Origin: Wenyingzhuangia aestuarii | Lineage (GTDB): Bacteria > Bacteroidota > Bacteroidia > Flavobacteriales > Flavobacteriaceae | Direction: 5' to 3' | DNA: 64,000 nt | Assembly (NCBI RefSeq): GCF_011927765.1 | Contig: NZ_JAATJG010000010.1 | Location: 62,001-126,000, forward strand | Shown here: one piece after another, positions 44,978 through 53,340 of the stretch | Layout of the letters: each line of letters starts with the position of its first letter | Numbering within the stretch: position 1 is the stretch's first letter | Position numbers and translations under genes: made by a program | The notes under the pieces: generated by a model | What the model was told of the DNA's origin: nothing | The model's database searches: none | Seen by the model: the letters and a program-made list of their open reading frames with translations, nothing else

Positions 44978-47629
44978 ATGAAGAAAATTATTTTTACAGT
45001 TTTGTGTACACTGTTTTATTTAAATAGCAATGCACAAACTAAGATTACGGGTACAGTTAAAGATGCAACAGGATTTCCTATTCCTTTAGCAAACGTAAAA
45101 ATTAAAGGAACTACATCTGGAACTACTTCGGATTTAGACGGTAACTTTTTAATTATTTCAAAAGCTACTGGAGAACAAACTATTGAAATTTCTAATATTG
45201 GAAATGAAACTTTTACCAAACTAATTACCTTAAATGGAAAGGCATTGGTTATAAATGCTACGTTAAAAGGAGGAGTTAGTAATTTAGAAGAAGTGGTACT
45301 AACAGCTTCTACTACGTTTAGGTCTCAAAAAGAAGCTCCCATGTCTATTAGTTCTGTAAAAGCAGCAGAAATTACTAAACTTTCGGCAAATAGTCAGGCA
45401 GATATTTTGCGTAGTGTACCTGGTATTACCGCAGAAGGTGGTGGTGGAGAGGTAGCTGCCAATGTATTTGTTAGAGGTTTGCCATCCGGAGGTCAATATG
45501 TATTTAATCCTTTACAATACGATGGAATGCCATTAATTAGTGCTTTTGGTTTAAACTCATCTGCGCATGATGTTTATGCGAGAACAGATATTGGTTTTAA
45601 AGGAGTAGAATTTGTACGTGGTGGATCTGCTATTTTATATGGTGCGGGTTCTGTAGCAGGTATTATTAATTACACAAGTAAAACGGGTGACACAGATCCA
45701 GGGAACATTGTTAATGTTGAATGGGCAAATGGAGGTAGAGTAAAAACCGATTTTTATAGCGGTGGTAAATTAGGAGGAAAAGATTCTGATACCTACTATG
45801 CTTTAACAGGATTTGTAAGATATGATGAAGGTCCTATTAATGTTGGATTGCCAACAAAAGGAGTACAATTAAGAGGAAATATTAAAAAGAAGTTTGACAA
45901 AGGTTCTTTTACCATGCACGGTCAGTTTATAGATGATAATGTTCAGTTTTATACAGGAATTCCTTTAGATGGAGATTCTAGAGAAAGATTAATTGGTAAC
46001 GATGGAAAAGAAGTAGAGCAATTAATGTCTAGTCAATTAGCTAACACATCATTCTTAACCCCTAATGGAAATTACACAAGTCCAATAGGAAACGGAGTTG
46101 CTACTAAAGGTGGTTATTTCTTAGGAGATTTTGATTACAGATTTGATAATGATTTAAAATTTAAAGCCAAAGCTAGATATGCAAAATACCAACACAGTTT
46201 TGCTTTATTAGGGGGAGCAGGTGATCCAATGACATTAAGTGATTTAGTAAATGATATTGATGCAAATAATACAGGATTTACTGCACAATATCAAGGAGGT
46301 GGAAATACATTAATAGATGGAAATACTAGAGTAGTTAGTAACAATTACACAGATAGAATTAGACCGATGACAGATTATTCTGGAGAAGCTTCTTTAACCA
46401 AAAAAATAGAGTTATCTACTACAGAACATAACATTACAGTAGGTACGTTTTTATCTAGAACAGAAGCAGAAGATGTAAACTATCAATATTCTTATTTGTC
46501 AGAATTTAACAACGACCCAAGATTGGTAAATTTAAGTTATACAGATGCTGTAGGGAACAATGTTATTTATTCTCAAGGAGGAATTTACAACAGAGCTGGG
46601 CAAACAGCTAACAAATATTTAGCACAAAACAGATCTGCATTTTATATAAGTGATGAAATTGTAATGGACAAATGGAGATTTGATGTTGGATTTAGAATAG
46701 AAAGTACCAATGGTGAATTTATGAATGGAAATATTGTAGAGTCTACGGTATATTCAGATCCAGAATTAACGAGCGAATTGGCAAATGTAAAAGGAGCAGA
46801 TGGAACTTTTACCAAAGGAGTAATTAGCGCAACAGACTGGGCAGCTTCTTTTGCAGCGTTGTATAAATTAAACGATACATTTAATTTATATGCAAACCTT
46901 TCTAAGGGATATTTCTTTCCACAATTAAGAAATTTTGCTCCTGTAGCAGGTATTCCAGAAACTAAATACGATTCTGAAAAAATATATCAGTTTGAGGTAG
47001 GTACAAAAATTAGTACAAGTAAATTTAGTGGAGCCATAGCTGCATATGCTGTTTTATTAGATGATAGAGTAAAATTAATTCAGGAAATTGATGGAACAGG
47101 ATTGTTAATAGACAAGTCTAGAGAAACACAAAGTACTCAAACTTTTGGAGTAGAATTAAATGGAGATTTAGAGCTTATAGAAAATTTACATTTAAGAGGA
47201 ACTGCTACTTTTCAAGAACATGAGTTAACAGAAAATTTAAGTGAAGATTTAGTAAATAACACAACAACTAGAACAAACGAAGGAAACGAATTGGCAAGAC
47301 AACCTAACTTTATAGGTAGTTTAGGATTGCACTATGACAATAGTAAATTTGATTCTAGTTTTACGGTAAACTACACAGGAAGTAAGTTTAACCAAGATGC
47401 TAATGAAGTGGAATTAGATGCGATTACCATTGCCCGTATCAATGCAGGATATACATTTGATATGGAAAATGCTAAAACGTTAAGATTAGGAGCTTCAATA
47501 TTCAACTTATTTGATAGTGATGGAGTGACAGAAGGAAACCCAAGAGGAAATTCTGTTTCAGGAAATTTCTTTAAAGGAAGACCAATTTTACCAAGAAGAT
47601 TCTTCTTAACAGCATCATTCAATTTTTAA
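44978..47629 (+). CDS. TonB-dependent receptor for the glycosyl-glycerate locus
   Basis: This 883-residue outer-membrane protein has a signal peptide (~1-20), a carboxypeptidase-like N-terminal domain (~21-105, TGTVKDATGFPIPLANVKIKGT), a plug domain (~115-235, SQADILRSVPGITAEGG and VEFVRGGSAILYGAG), and a 22-strand-type barrel ending in Phe (TASFNF). No SusD gene follows, so it should take up a small ligand, as TonB receptors for siderophores or oligosaccharides do. It is the first gene of the operon and is followed by a terminator-like hairpin before the hydrolase gene. Confidence 0.93.
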   Translation: MKKIIFTVLCTLFYLNSNAQTKITGTVKDATGFPIPLANVKIKGTTSGTTSDLDGNFLIISKATGEQTIEISNIGNETFTKLITLNGKALVINATLKGGVSNLEEVVLTASTTFRSQKEAPMSISSVKAAEITKLSANSQADILRSVPGITAEGGGGEVAANVFVRGLPSGGQYVFNPLQYDGMPLISAFGLNSSAHDVYARTDIGFKGVEFVRGGSAILYGAGSVAGIINYTSKTGDTDPGNIVNVEWANGGRVKTDFYSGGKLGGKDSDTYYALTGFVRYDEGPINVGLPTKGVQLRGNIKKKFDKGSFTMHGQFIDDNVQFYTGIPLDGDSRERLIGNDGKEVEQLMSSQLANTSFLTPNGNYTSPIGNGVATKGGYFLGDFDYRFDNDLKFKAKARYAKYQHSFALLGGAGDPMTLSDLVNDIDANNTGFTAQYQGGGNTLIDGNTRVVSNNYTDRIRPMTDYSGEASLTKKIELSTTEHNITVGTFLSRTEAEDVNYQYSYLSEFNNDPRLVNLSYTDAVGNNVIYSQGGIYNRAGQTANKYLAQNRSAFYISDEIVMDKWRFDVGFRIESTNGEFMNGNIVESTVYSDPELTSELANVKGADGTFTKGVISATDWAASFAALYKLNDTFNLYANLSKGYFFPQLRNFAPVAGIPETKYDSEKIYQFEVGTKISTSKFSGAIAAYAVLLDDRVKLIQEIDGTGLLIDKSRETQSTQTFGVELNGDLELIENLHLRGTATFQEHELTENLSEDLVNNTTTRTNEGNELARQPNFIGSLGLHYDNSKFDSSFTVNYTGSKFNQDANEVELDAITIARINAGYTFDMENAKTLRLGASIFNLFDSDGVTEGNPRGNSVSGNFFKGRPILPRRFFLTASFNF

Positions 47630-47660
47630 AAAGACCTATAGTTAAGTTTATTTAAGTTAT

Positions 47661-47701
47661 GCTCATCACCTTATCTTATGTAAGGTTGGTGGTGAGCTTT
47701 T
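47661..47701 (+). terminator. intra-operon terminator-like hairpin
   Basis: A 10-bp stem GCTCATCACC / GGTGGTGAGC with one G-U pair has an inner CTTA/TAAG stem and is followed by TTTT. It sits between the receptor and hydrolase genes and could lower downstream expression relative to the receptor. Confidence 0.6.
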
Positions 47702-47713
47702 AACAATACAATT

Positions 47714-49027
47714 ATGAAAAAATTAGAAAACGAAGCCAAAAGAGTATTACTAAAAAACTGGAAAGACGGTTTTAGTGTGCCTTGTGCAAATTTATATCCT
47801 TTTCAATGGAAATGGGATTCAGGATTTATCGCTATCGGTTTTGCTCATTTTGATATGGACAAAGCAGAAAAAGAAATAGCTACTTTATTAGCCGCTCAAT
47901 GGGATAACGGATTTATTCCTCACATTGTATTCCATACAGAAAGTGATACCTATTTTCCTGGACCAGATTTTCATCAATCGGAATTGCATCCACAATCTTC
48001 TAAAACTTATAAATCTACAGGAATGACACAGCCTCCTGTTACAGGTTTTGTCTTAGAAGAAATGTACAACATAAGCACCAACAAAACAGCTACGCTAGCG
48101 TATATCAATTCTATGATAGATAAGGTATACCACAATCACACTTATTTTTATGAGAACAGAGATCCTAATAACGAGGGGTTAGTGTACATCTATCATAACT
48201 GGGAATCGGGAACAGATAATTCTCCTATTTGGGATGATATTTTTGCGACAATGAATCCGCCACATTATGAGTTTAAAAGAAGAGATACCACGCATGTAGA
48301 TGCATCGGAACGTCCTACCAATAGAGAATACGATCATTATTTACACATTATCAATATTGCCAAAGAGCATAATTATAGTGATGAAAAAATAGCAGAGCTT
48401 TCTCCATTTTTAGTACAAGATCCTTTGTTTAACACTATGCTAATCAAATCTAACGAAGCATTAATCAACCTATATAAATTAATAGGAGGAAATGTCGATA
48501 AAATAGCACAGCTTACCCAATGGAACACCAAAGCTGTACATAGCATGAATACAAAGTTGTACGATAAAGATTTAAAAGTATATGTCCATTATGATTTAAG
48601 AAATGAGAAGCCAATTCCTTTTATTACTTCTTCTTCTTTTTCTCCAATATTTGCCAATATTGCTACTACCCCAGAACAAGTAAAAGGTCTTGTTGATGTA
48701 ATGTTAGACAAATTTGGAGGAGAAGATATGTACTTATGTGCTTCTTTTGATCCTACCAACGAACTTTTTAATCCTAAGAAATATTGGAGAGGTCCTGTTT
48801 GGGTAAACCTAAACTGGATGTTGTATAGAGGTTTAAGAAAATATGGCTATAACGAGGTAGCCGATAGAGTTAAAAACGATACGCTAGAAATAGTTGAAAA
48901 AAGTGGATTTTATGAGTATTTTGATGCTAGAAAATCGGTACACCTAACGGACAAAGCCGGATACGGTGGTGGAGATTTTTCTTGGACTGCAGCATTGCTA
49001 ATAGACTTGTTACAGAATAAAATTTAA
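47714..49027 (+). CDS. GH63-family mannosylglycerate/glucosylglycerate hydrolase
   Basis: This 437-residue protein has no signal peptide, so it is probably cytoplasmic. It has the (alpha/alpha)6 fold features of GH63 glycosyl-glycerate hydrolases: PFQWKWDSGF near the N-terminus, WESGTDNSPIWDD with Asp168 as likely general acid, RGPVWVNLNWMLYRGL, and YEYFDARK with Glu401 as likely base. Known bacterial MGH/GgH enzymes have a similar length (about 430-450) and catalytic Asp/Glu positions. They release mannose or glucose from 2-O-alpha-glycosyl-D-glycerate. The downstream glycerate kinase supports this substrate class. The choice between the mannosyl and glucosyl forms is open. Confidence 0.8.
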   Translation: MKKLENEAKRVLLKNWKDGFSVPCANLYPFQWKWDSGFIAIGFAHFDMDKAEKEIATLLAAQWDNGFIPHIVFHTESDTYFPGPDFHQSELHPQSSKTYKSTGMTQPPVTGFVLEEMYNISTNKTATLAYINSMIDKVYHNHTYFYENRDPNNEGLVYIYHNWESGTDNSPIWDDIFATMNPPHYEFKRRDTTHVDASERPTNREYDHYLHIINIAKEHNYSDEKIAELSPFLVQDPLFNTMLIKSNEALINLYKLIGGNVDKIAQLTQWNTKAVHSMNTKLYDKDLKVYVHYDLRNEKPIPFITSSSFSPIFANIATTPEQVKGLVDVMLDKFGGEDMYLCASFDPTNELFNPKKYWRGPVWVNLNWMLYRGLRKYGYNEVADRVKNDTLEIVEKSGFYEYFDARKSVHLTDKAGYGGGDFSWTAALLIDLLQNKI

Positions 49028-49067
49028 GTTTTTAAAAACAAACTAATAATCACATAAACACAATATT

Positions 49068-50720
49068 ATGAACTGGTTAGACTACATAATAGTAATTACA
49101 TACATTCTTTTCTTTTTAGGAATGGGCTTCTTTTTTAAGGAAAACAAAAACTCTAAAGACTATTTTTTAGGAGGTAAAAGTTTAGGGTGGTTTCCTTTGA
49201 GTTTGTCTACAATGGCTACGCAATTATCGGCCATAAGTTTTATTTCTGCACCTGCTTTTGTAGGGTTAAAATTAGGGGGAGGTATGAAATGGTTAACGTT
49301 TGAATTTGCCGTGCCATTGGCCATGATTTTTATAATGATTGTGATTGTACCACCGCTGTTTAGATCGGGAGTTGTAAGTATTTACGAGGTGGTAGAAAAA
49401 CGTTTTAGTGCATCTACCCGATTAATTTTAAGCATTGTTTTTCAAATTAGCAGGGCTTTAGGTACGGGAGTAATGGTGTATACCATTGCTATTATTTTAC
49501 AAGCTGTTTTAGATATAGATTTTGTGTATACTATTTTAATAGTAAGTGTAATTACCATTATTTACTCTTGGCAAGGGGGGATGAAAGCTGTGGTTTGGGG
49601 AGATGCTATTCAAATGATTATTTTGGTTTTAGGATTGATTATTTGTTTAACCATAGGATGGAATTTATTACAAGACAATGGTGGTTTGCCAAATGGTTTT
49701 GATGCGCAAAGATTAGAAGTGATAGATTGGAATATGGGAATTGGAGAAGGAAACGATTATGGTTTTTTACCCATGCTTATAGGAGGTTTCTTTTTATATG
49801 TTTCATACTACGGATGTGATCAAACACAAGCACAAAGATTGTTGTCTAGTAAAGATGAAGGAACCATTAGAAAATTATTGTTAGCCAACGGATTGTTAAG
49901 ATTTCCAGTTGTATTAGTGTATTGTATTATGGGATTGGTAATTGGTGGTTTGGTAAGTGTAGCTCCAGGATTCTTAGAAGATATTGCAGCAACTACCCAA
50001 AAACATTTCCCCATAGCTTTTGAAAAAACAGGAATCAAACCAGATTTAATGTTACCTGTATTTATTATGAGGTATTTACCCAATGGATTGATAGGAATTT
50101 TAATGGTAGGGATTCTTTCAGCAGCCATGTCTTCTTTAAGTTCCACCATTAATTCTTTATCGGCTGTAACGGTAGAAGATTTTTTTAACAGAGGAAAATC
50201 TAAAGATACGCTAAGTAGTAAAAAGTACATGATGATTTCTAAATTGGCCGTTGTTTTTTGGGGAGTGGTATGTATTAGTTGTGCCTTTTTGTTTGGAGGC
50301 AGTAAAAGTGCGGTTATAGAAATTATCAATGCTATTGGTTCTGTTTTTTACGGACCTGTATTAGTAACTTTTGTATTGGCTTTCTTTTCTAAAAAAGTAA
50401 ATCACATTGGTATGAATGTAGGTATTATATCAGCAGTATTAATCAACCTTGTGTTTTCTAAAACCATGCAAGAATTGTTTCATATAGATTTAGGAATTCA
50501 CATTTTTTGGATTTGGTTAAACTTTACCGGAGTAATTATTGCCTTAATAGTTGCTTACGGAGTAAGTGCACTTACCAAAAATGTAAAAATAAATCAGTTA
50601 ATGGAAGTGAACTTTACGCTTAAAAAGAAAGACTTTTTAATTAAAGAAGTGTATATATTATTAGCCTTTTTTGTAATTATTATTGCGTTCAGTTTTTTTA
50701 TTCCCACTTTATTAAGCTAG
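49068..50720 (+). CDS. SLC5/SSS-family sodium:solute symporter
   Basis: This 550-residue inner-membrane protein has about 13-14 helices and the SSS features DYFLGGKSLGWFPLSLS (~31-48), GWFPLSLSTMATQLSAISFI, SWQGGMKAVVWGDAIQM and AAMSSLSSTINSLSAVTVEDF. These are typical of SGLT-type sugar or solute symporters coupled to Na+. It should import the ligand, or the released hexose, across the inner membrane. The gene sits 40 bp after the hydrolase gene and 4 bp before the glycerate kinase gene. Confidence 0.92.
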   Translation: MNWLDYIIVITYILFFLGMGFFFKENKNSKDYFLGGKSLGWFPLSLSTMATQLSAISFISAPAFVGLKLGGGMKWLTFEFAVPLAMIFIMIVIVPPLFRSGVVSIYEVVEKRFSASTRLILSIVFQISRALGTGVMVYTIAIILQAVLDIDFVYTILIVSVITIIYSWQGGMKAVVWGDAIQMIILVLGLIICLTIGWNLLQDNGGLPNGFDAQRLEVIDWNMGIGEGNDYGFLPMLIGGFFLYVSYYGCDQTQAQRLLSSKDEGTIRKLLLANGLLRFPVVLVYCIMGLVIGGLVSVAPGFLEDIAATTQKHFPIAFEKTGIKPDLMLPVFIMRYLPNGLIGILMVGILSAAMSSLSSTINSLSAVTVEDFFNRGKSKDTLSSKKYMMISKLAVVFWGVVCISCAFLFGGSKSAVIEIINAIGSVFYGPVLVTFVLAFFSKKVNHIGMNVGIISAVLINLVFSKTMQELFHIDLGIHIFWIWLNFTGVIIALIVAYGVSALTKNVKINQLMEVNFTLKKKDFLIKEVYILLAFFVIIIAFSFFIPTLLS

Positions 50721-50724
50721 TCCT

Positions 50725-51855
50725 ATGAAATTTGTAATAGCCCCCGATAAATATAAAGGTTCCTTAACAGGAAGTGAGTTTTGCAAAGCTGTGGAAACAG
50801 GAATTAACAAAGCATTACCTAATGCAGAATTTGTGCACATTCCTTTAGCAGATGGAGGAGACGGAACCATGGATGCCTTATTGCACAGTTTACAAGGAGA
50901 AAAAGTAAAGGTTACTGTACAGAACCCTTTGTTTAAAAAAGTAACTGCCAATTATGTATGGGTAAAAGAAAAGCAATTGGCAGTTATAGAAATGGCAGAA
51001 GCTTCGGGTTTAAGCTTACTCAGTTCAGCTGATAGAAATTGTATGTATACTTCTAGTATAGGTACAGGAGAACTAATTGTAGATGCTTTGGAAAAAGGAG
51101 CAAAAACCATTGTGTTAGGAATAGGAGGAAGCGCTACTAACGATGGTGGAATGGGAATGGCTACAGCCTTAGGTTATCAGTTTTTAGATCAAAATAATCA
51201 AGTTTTACAACCAATAGGAGCAAACTTAAACAAGGTAGCTAGTGTAGATGATACGATTGTACATCCATTGTTAAAAGCAGCAAATATTAAGGTAGCTTGT
51301 GATGTTAAAAATCCTTTGTATGGTAAAAATGGAGCTGCATTTATTTATGCTGCTCAAAAAGGAGCATCTCCATCAGAAATAGAAACTTTAGATCAAGGAT
51401 TGCAGTGTTTTTCAAAAGTATTGTTAAATCAATACAAGATAGATTGTCAACAAATAGAAGGTGCGGGAGCTGCTGGTGGAATGGGAGCAGGAGCTGTGGT
51501 GTTTTTAAATGGAACGCTAACTTCTGGAATTGCATTGGTGAAAGAAATTACCAATTTTGAGGTACTTATAAAAGATGCTGACTGGATTATTACAGGTGAA
51601 GGAATGTTAGACAATCAGACCTTTTCTGGAAAAACAATAGCGGGAGTTTTAAGCACAGCAAATCAACAAAAAATTCCGGTTGCTGCCTTTTGTGGAAGTG
51701 TAGCTATTACGGAAGCTGAACAAGAACAATTAGGAATAACCTATGTAACAGCTGTATTAAAAAATGTTGTGGATATGAATACAGCTATGCTTACAGCTTA
51801 TGAGAATTTAGTGTTTAGCACATATAATTTTGCAAAGCTGATTAAAAGAAATTAA
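50725..51855 (+). CDS. glycerate kinase (GlxK/GarK family)
   Basis: This 376-residue cytoplasmic enzyme begins KFVIAPDKYKGSLTGSEFC and contains PLADGGDGTMDALLH, VLGIGGSATNDGGMGMATALG, ACDVKNPLYGKNGA, GAGAAGGMGAG and WIITGEGMLDNQTFSGKT, all marks of the type-I glycerate kinase family. It phosphorylates D-glycerate, usually at the 2-position, feeding glycolysis. Its place at the end of the operon after the GH63 enzyme explains where its substrate comes from. A strong terminator follows. Confidence 0.95.
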   Translation: MKFVIAPDKYKGSLTGSEFCKAVETGINKALPNAEFVHIPLADGGDGTMDALLHSLQGEKVKVTVQNPLFKKVTANYVWVKEKQLAVIEMAEASGLSLLSSADRNCMYTSSIGTGELIVDALEKGAKTIVLGIGGSATNDGGMGMATALGYQFLDQNNQVLQPIGANLNKVASVDDTIVHPLLKAANIKVACDVKNPLYGKNGAAFIYAAQKGASPSEIETLDQGLQCFSKVLLNQYKIDCQQIEGAGAAGGMGAGAVVFLNGTLTSGIALVKEITNFEVLIKDADWIITGEGMLDNQTFSGKTIAGVLSTANQQKIPVAAFCGSVAITEAEQEQLGITYVTAVLKNVVDMNTAMLTAYENLVFSTYNFAKLIKRN

Positions 51856-51895
51856 GACTTTAGTTTTCTTAAGAAACTTACAAGTCTGTTTCGTA

Positions 51896-51929
51896 AAAAG
51901 AGCCAATCGTATATACGATTGGCTCTTTT
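51896..51929. terminator. bidirectional terminator after the glycerate kinase gene
   Basis: A perfect 17-bp inverted repeat (arms 51896-51912 and 51913-51929), reading AAAAGAGCCAATCG and its complement with a short loop, closes the operon 40 bp after its stop. Confidence 0.9.
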
Positions 51930-51951
51930 GTTGGCTGTGGTTTATAAATGT

Positions 51952-52407
51952 TTAAAACAATCCTAGTTTTACACTTGGAGTATTTACACGTATACTTGTA
52001 TGAGTGCTTCTAGTTCTAGGGTATCTTTCGTAGTAATAATCATTGTATCTGTAGTAGTAAAAAGAAGCATGACTATAATAATGATCACTATGATGACAAT
52101 GGTGGTTACACTCGTTATAATGTTCTGCATAAGCATCTTTTTTTCCTTGCACATAGGCTTGGTATGCTTCTTTATCTTTCTTTTTTAGATTTTTTTCATA
52201 CGCTTTTTGATCTTTCCAAAATTGTTTTTCCTCCTTTTTGGTTTTGGCACTAAATTGCTGTTCGTATTTAGCATCTTCTTTAGCTCTTTTTTGATAATAG
52301 GATTCTTTATCTAGCGTAGAGCTATGTTCGTTTTCAGTAGTTTGAGCTTGCGTAATTGATGACAAACTTAAAGCGAGTATAAAAAGGGGTGTTTTTAAAA
52401 GTTTCAT
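51952..52407 (-). CDS. small secreted protein with Lys/Glu helix and His/Tyr-rich tail
   Basis: This 151-residue protein has a signal peptide (~1-21, SITQAQ). The mature part has a long charged segment (~30-90) rich in Lys, Glu and Ala that should be helical. It is followed by a segment of about 45 residues dense in His, Tyr, Ser and Cys (HCHHSDHYYSH, FYYYRYNDYYYERY). The His/Cys cluster could bind metal ions, but I recognise no family. The gene is convergent with the glycerate kinase gene and 82 bp downstream of the metzincin-like gene on the same strand, so it may belong to that transcription unit. Confidence 0.6.
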   Translation of the reverse strand: MKLLKTPLFILALSLSSITQAQTTENEHSSTLDKESYYQKRAKEDAKYEQQFSAKTKKEEKQFWKDQKAYEKNLKKKDKEAYQAYVQGKKDAYAEHYNECNHHCHHSDHYYSHASFYYYRYNDYYYERYPRTRSTHTSIRVNTPSVKLGLF

Positions 52408-52488
52408 AATAATGTGTTTTTAAGTGAATACTATGTTTCTACACTTAAGACACCTCAATTATTTTTTACCCTATGATTTTTTTTAATA

Positions 52489-53259
52489 TTATTTTCCTCC
52501 GTTGGCTTGCAAGTCAGCAATGCACTGTGCATCTAAAGTAGGAGCTGAATTGCTTCCAAATAAATTAGCCAATCCCTCTCCTGTTTCTGCAGACCAATAC
52601 ATCAAACAACTTTCTACATTACAGTGTTTAGCATGCTCAGTATCTTCATGTTCACTTTGTAAAGTAGCTCCTAAATTGGTGAGCCCTAAAATGTGACCAA
52701 ATTCATGAGTAATAACAGTAGTTTCTAATACATCTCTACTTGGTTCAAAAGCACTATTGCTTAAATTTTGAATACTTTTTTCAAAAATCACAAAAGAAGT
52801 ATTTCTATAAGCCGTTCCCAATACTGTTCCTGTATCGGTGTTTTTGTCTGATGCTCCATCTACAAAAAATGCCCAGACGGCAATTGTATCTTCTGTATTA
52901 TATTGGGTTCTTTGATCTTCTTCAATAGCAATAAGATCGTTAATTGTATAACGTGTTTTACCTGGACTTGTAATCATTCTTTCATTAACTACAATTCCAT
53001 GAGGTTTGTATGTACGTGCTTCTAGAAAAGATACAAAATTGTTGATAGCGTTTTGTGTGGGTTTAAATCCATCTACATAAACCACTTCTATCATCATATT
53101 CTTGTATTTTTGATCAGAAAGTAAATCATGAGAAGAACTTCCTGTTGATTTTTGGTTAGGAGTATGATTGATGCCATTACTAGCTTGGGATATGCTGTCT
53201 TTGGTACAAGAACACAGCAGTGAAATCAAGAATAAAGAAATTAAATAGAACGTTTTCAT
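52489..53259 (-). CDS. metzincin-like zinc-metallopeptidase lipoprotein
   Basis: This 256-residue lipoprotein has lipobox LCSC. Residues ~50-180 carry the typical fold of metzincin proteases, and the zinc-binding HEFGH is at 185-189 (HEFGHILGLTN). The expected third ligand at position 195 is Asn; a His/Cys-rich segment follows at 204-220 with CNVESCLMYW, reminiscent of the Met-turn and archaemetzincin-like Cys spacing. I recall similar proteins annotated as membrane metalloproteases in flavobacteria. The peptidase role is likely but unproven. A terminator lies upstream, separating it from the repeat lipoprotein. Confidence 0.78.
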   Translation of the reverse strand: MKTFYLISLFLISLLCSCTKDSISQASNGINHTPNQKSTGSSSHDLLSDQKYKNMMIEVVYVDGFKPTQNAINNFVSFLEARTYKPHGIVVNERMITSPGKTRYTINDLIAIEEDQRTQYNTEDTIAVWAFFVDGASDKNTDTGTVLGTAYRNTSFVIFEKSIQNLSNSAFEPSRDVLETTVITHEFGHILGLTNLGATLQSEHEDTEHAKHCNVESCLMYWSAETGEGLANLFGSNSAPTLDAQCIADLQANGGK

Positions 53260-53282
53260 AAGAGTTAATTTTATGGATTATA

Positions 53283-53312
53283 AAAACAGCCGCTTAAATA
53301 AGCAGCTGTTTT
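53283..53312 (-). terminator. terminator of the repeat-lipoprotein gene
   Basis: The stem AAAACAGC / GCTGTTTT plus an inner GCTT/AAGC stem with one mismatch has a T-rich end on the minus strand, 29 bp after the stop at 53341. Confidence 0.7.
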
Positions 53313-53340
53313 ATATATACGTAACCTTTTTAATTAGGTT

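Noticed and set aside
49820-50329. 169-codon open frame on the minus strand
   Set aside because: It lies entirely inside the SSS symporter gene, has no family resemblance, and follows from the codon bias of the real gene.
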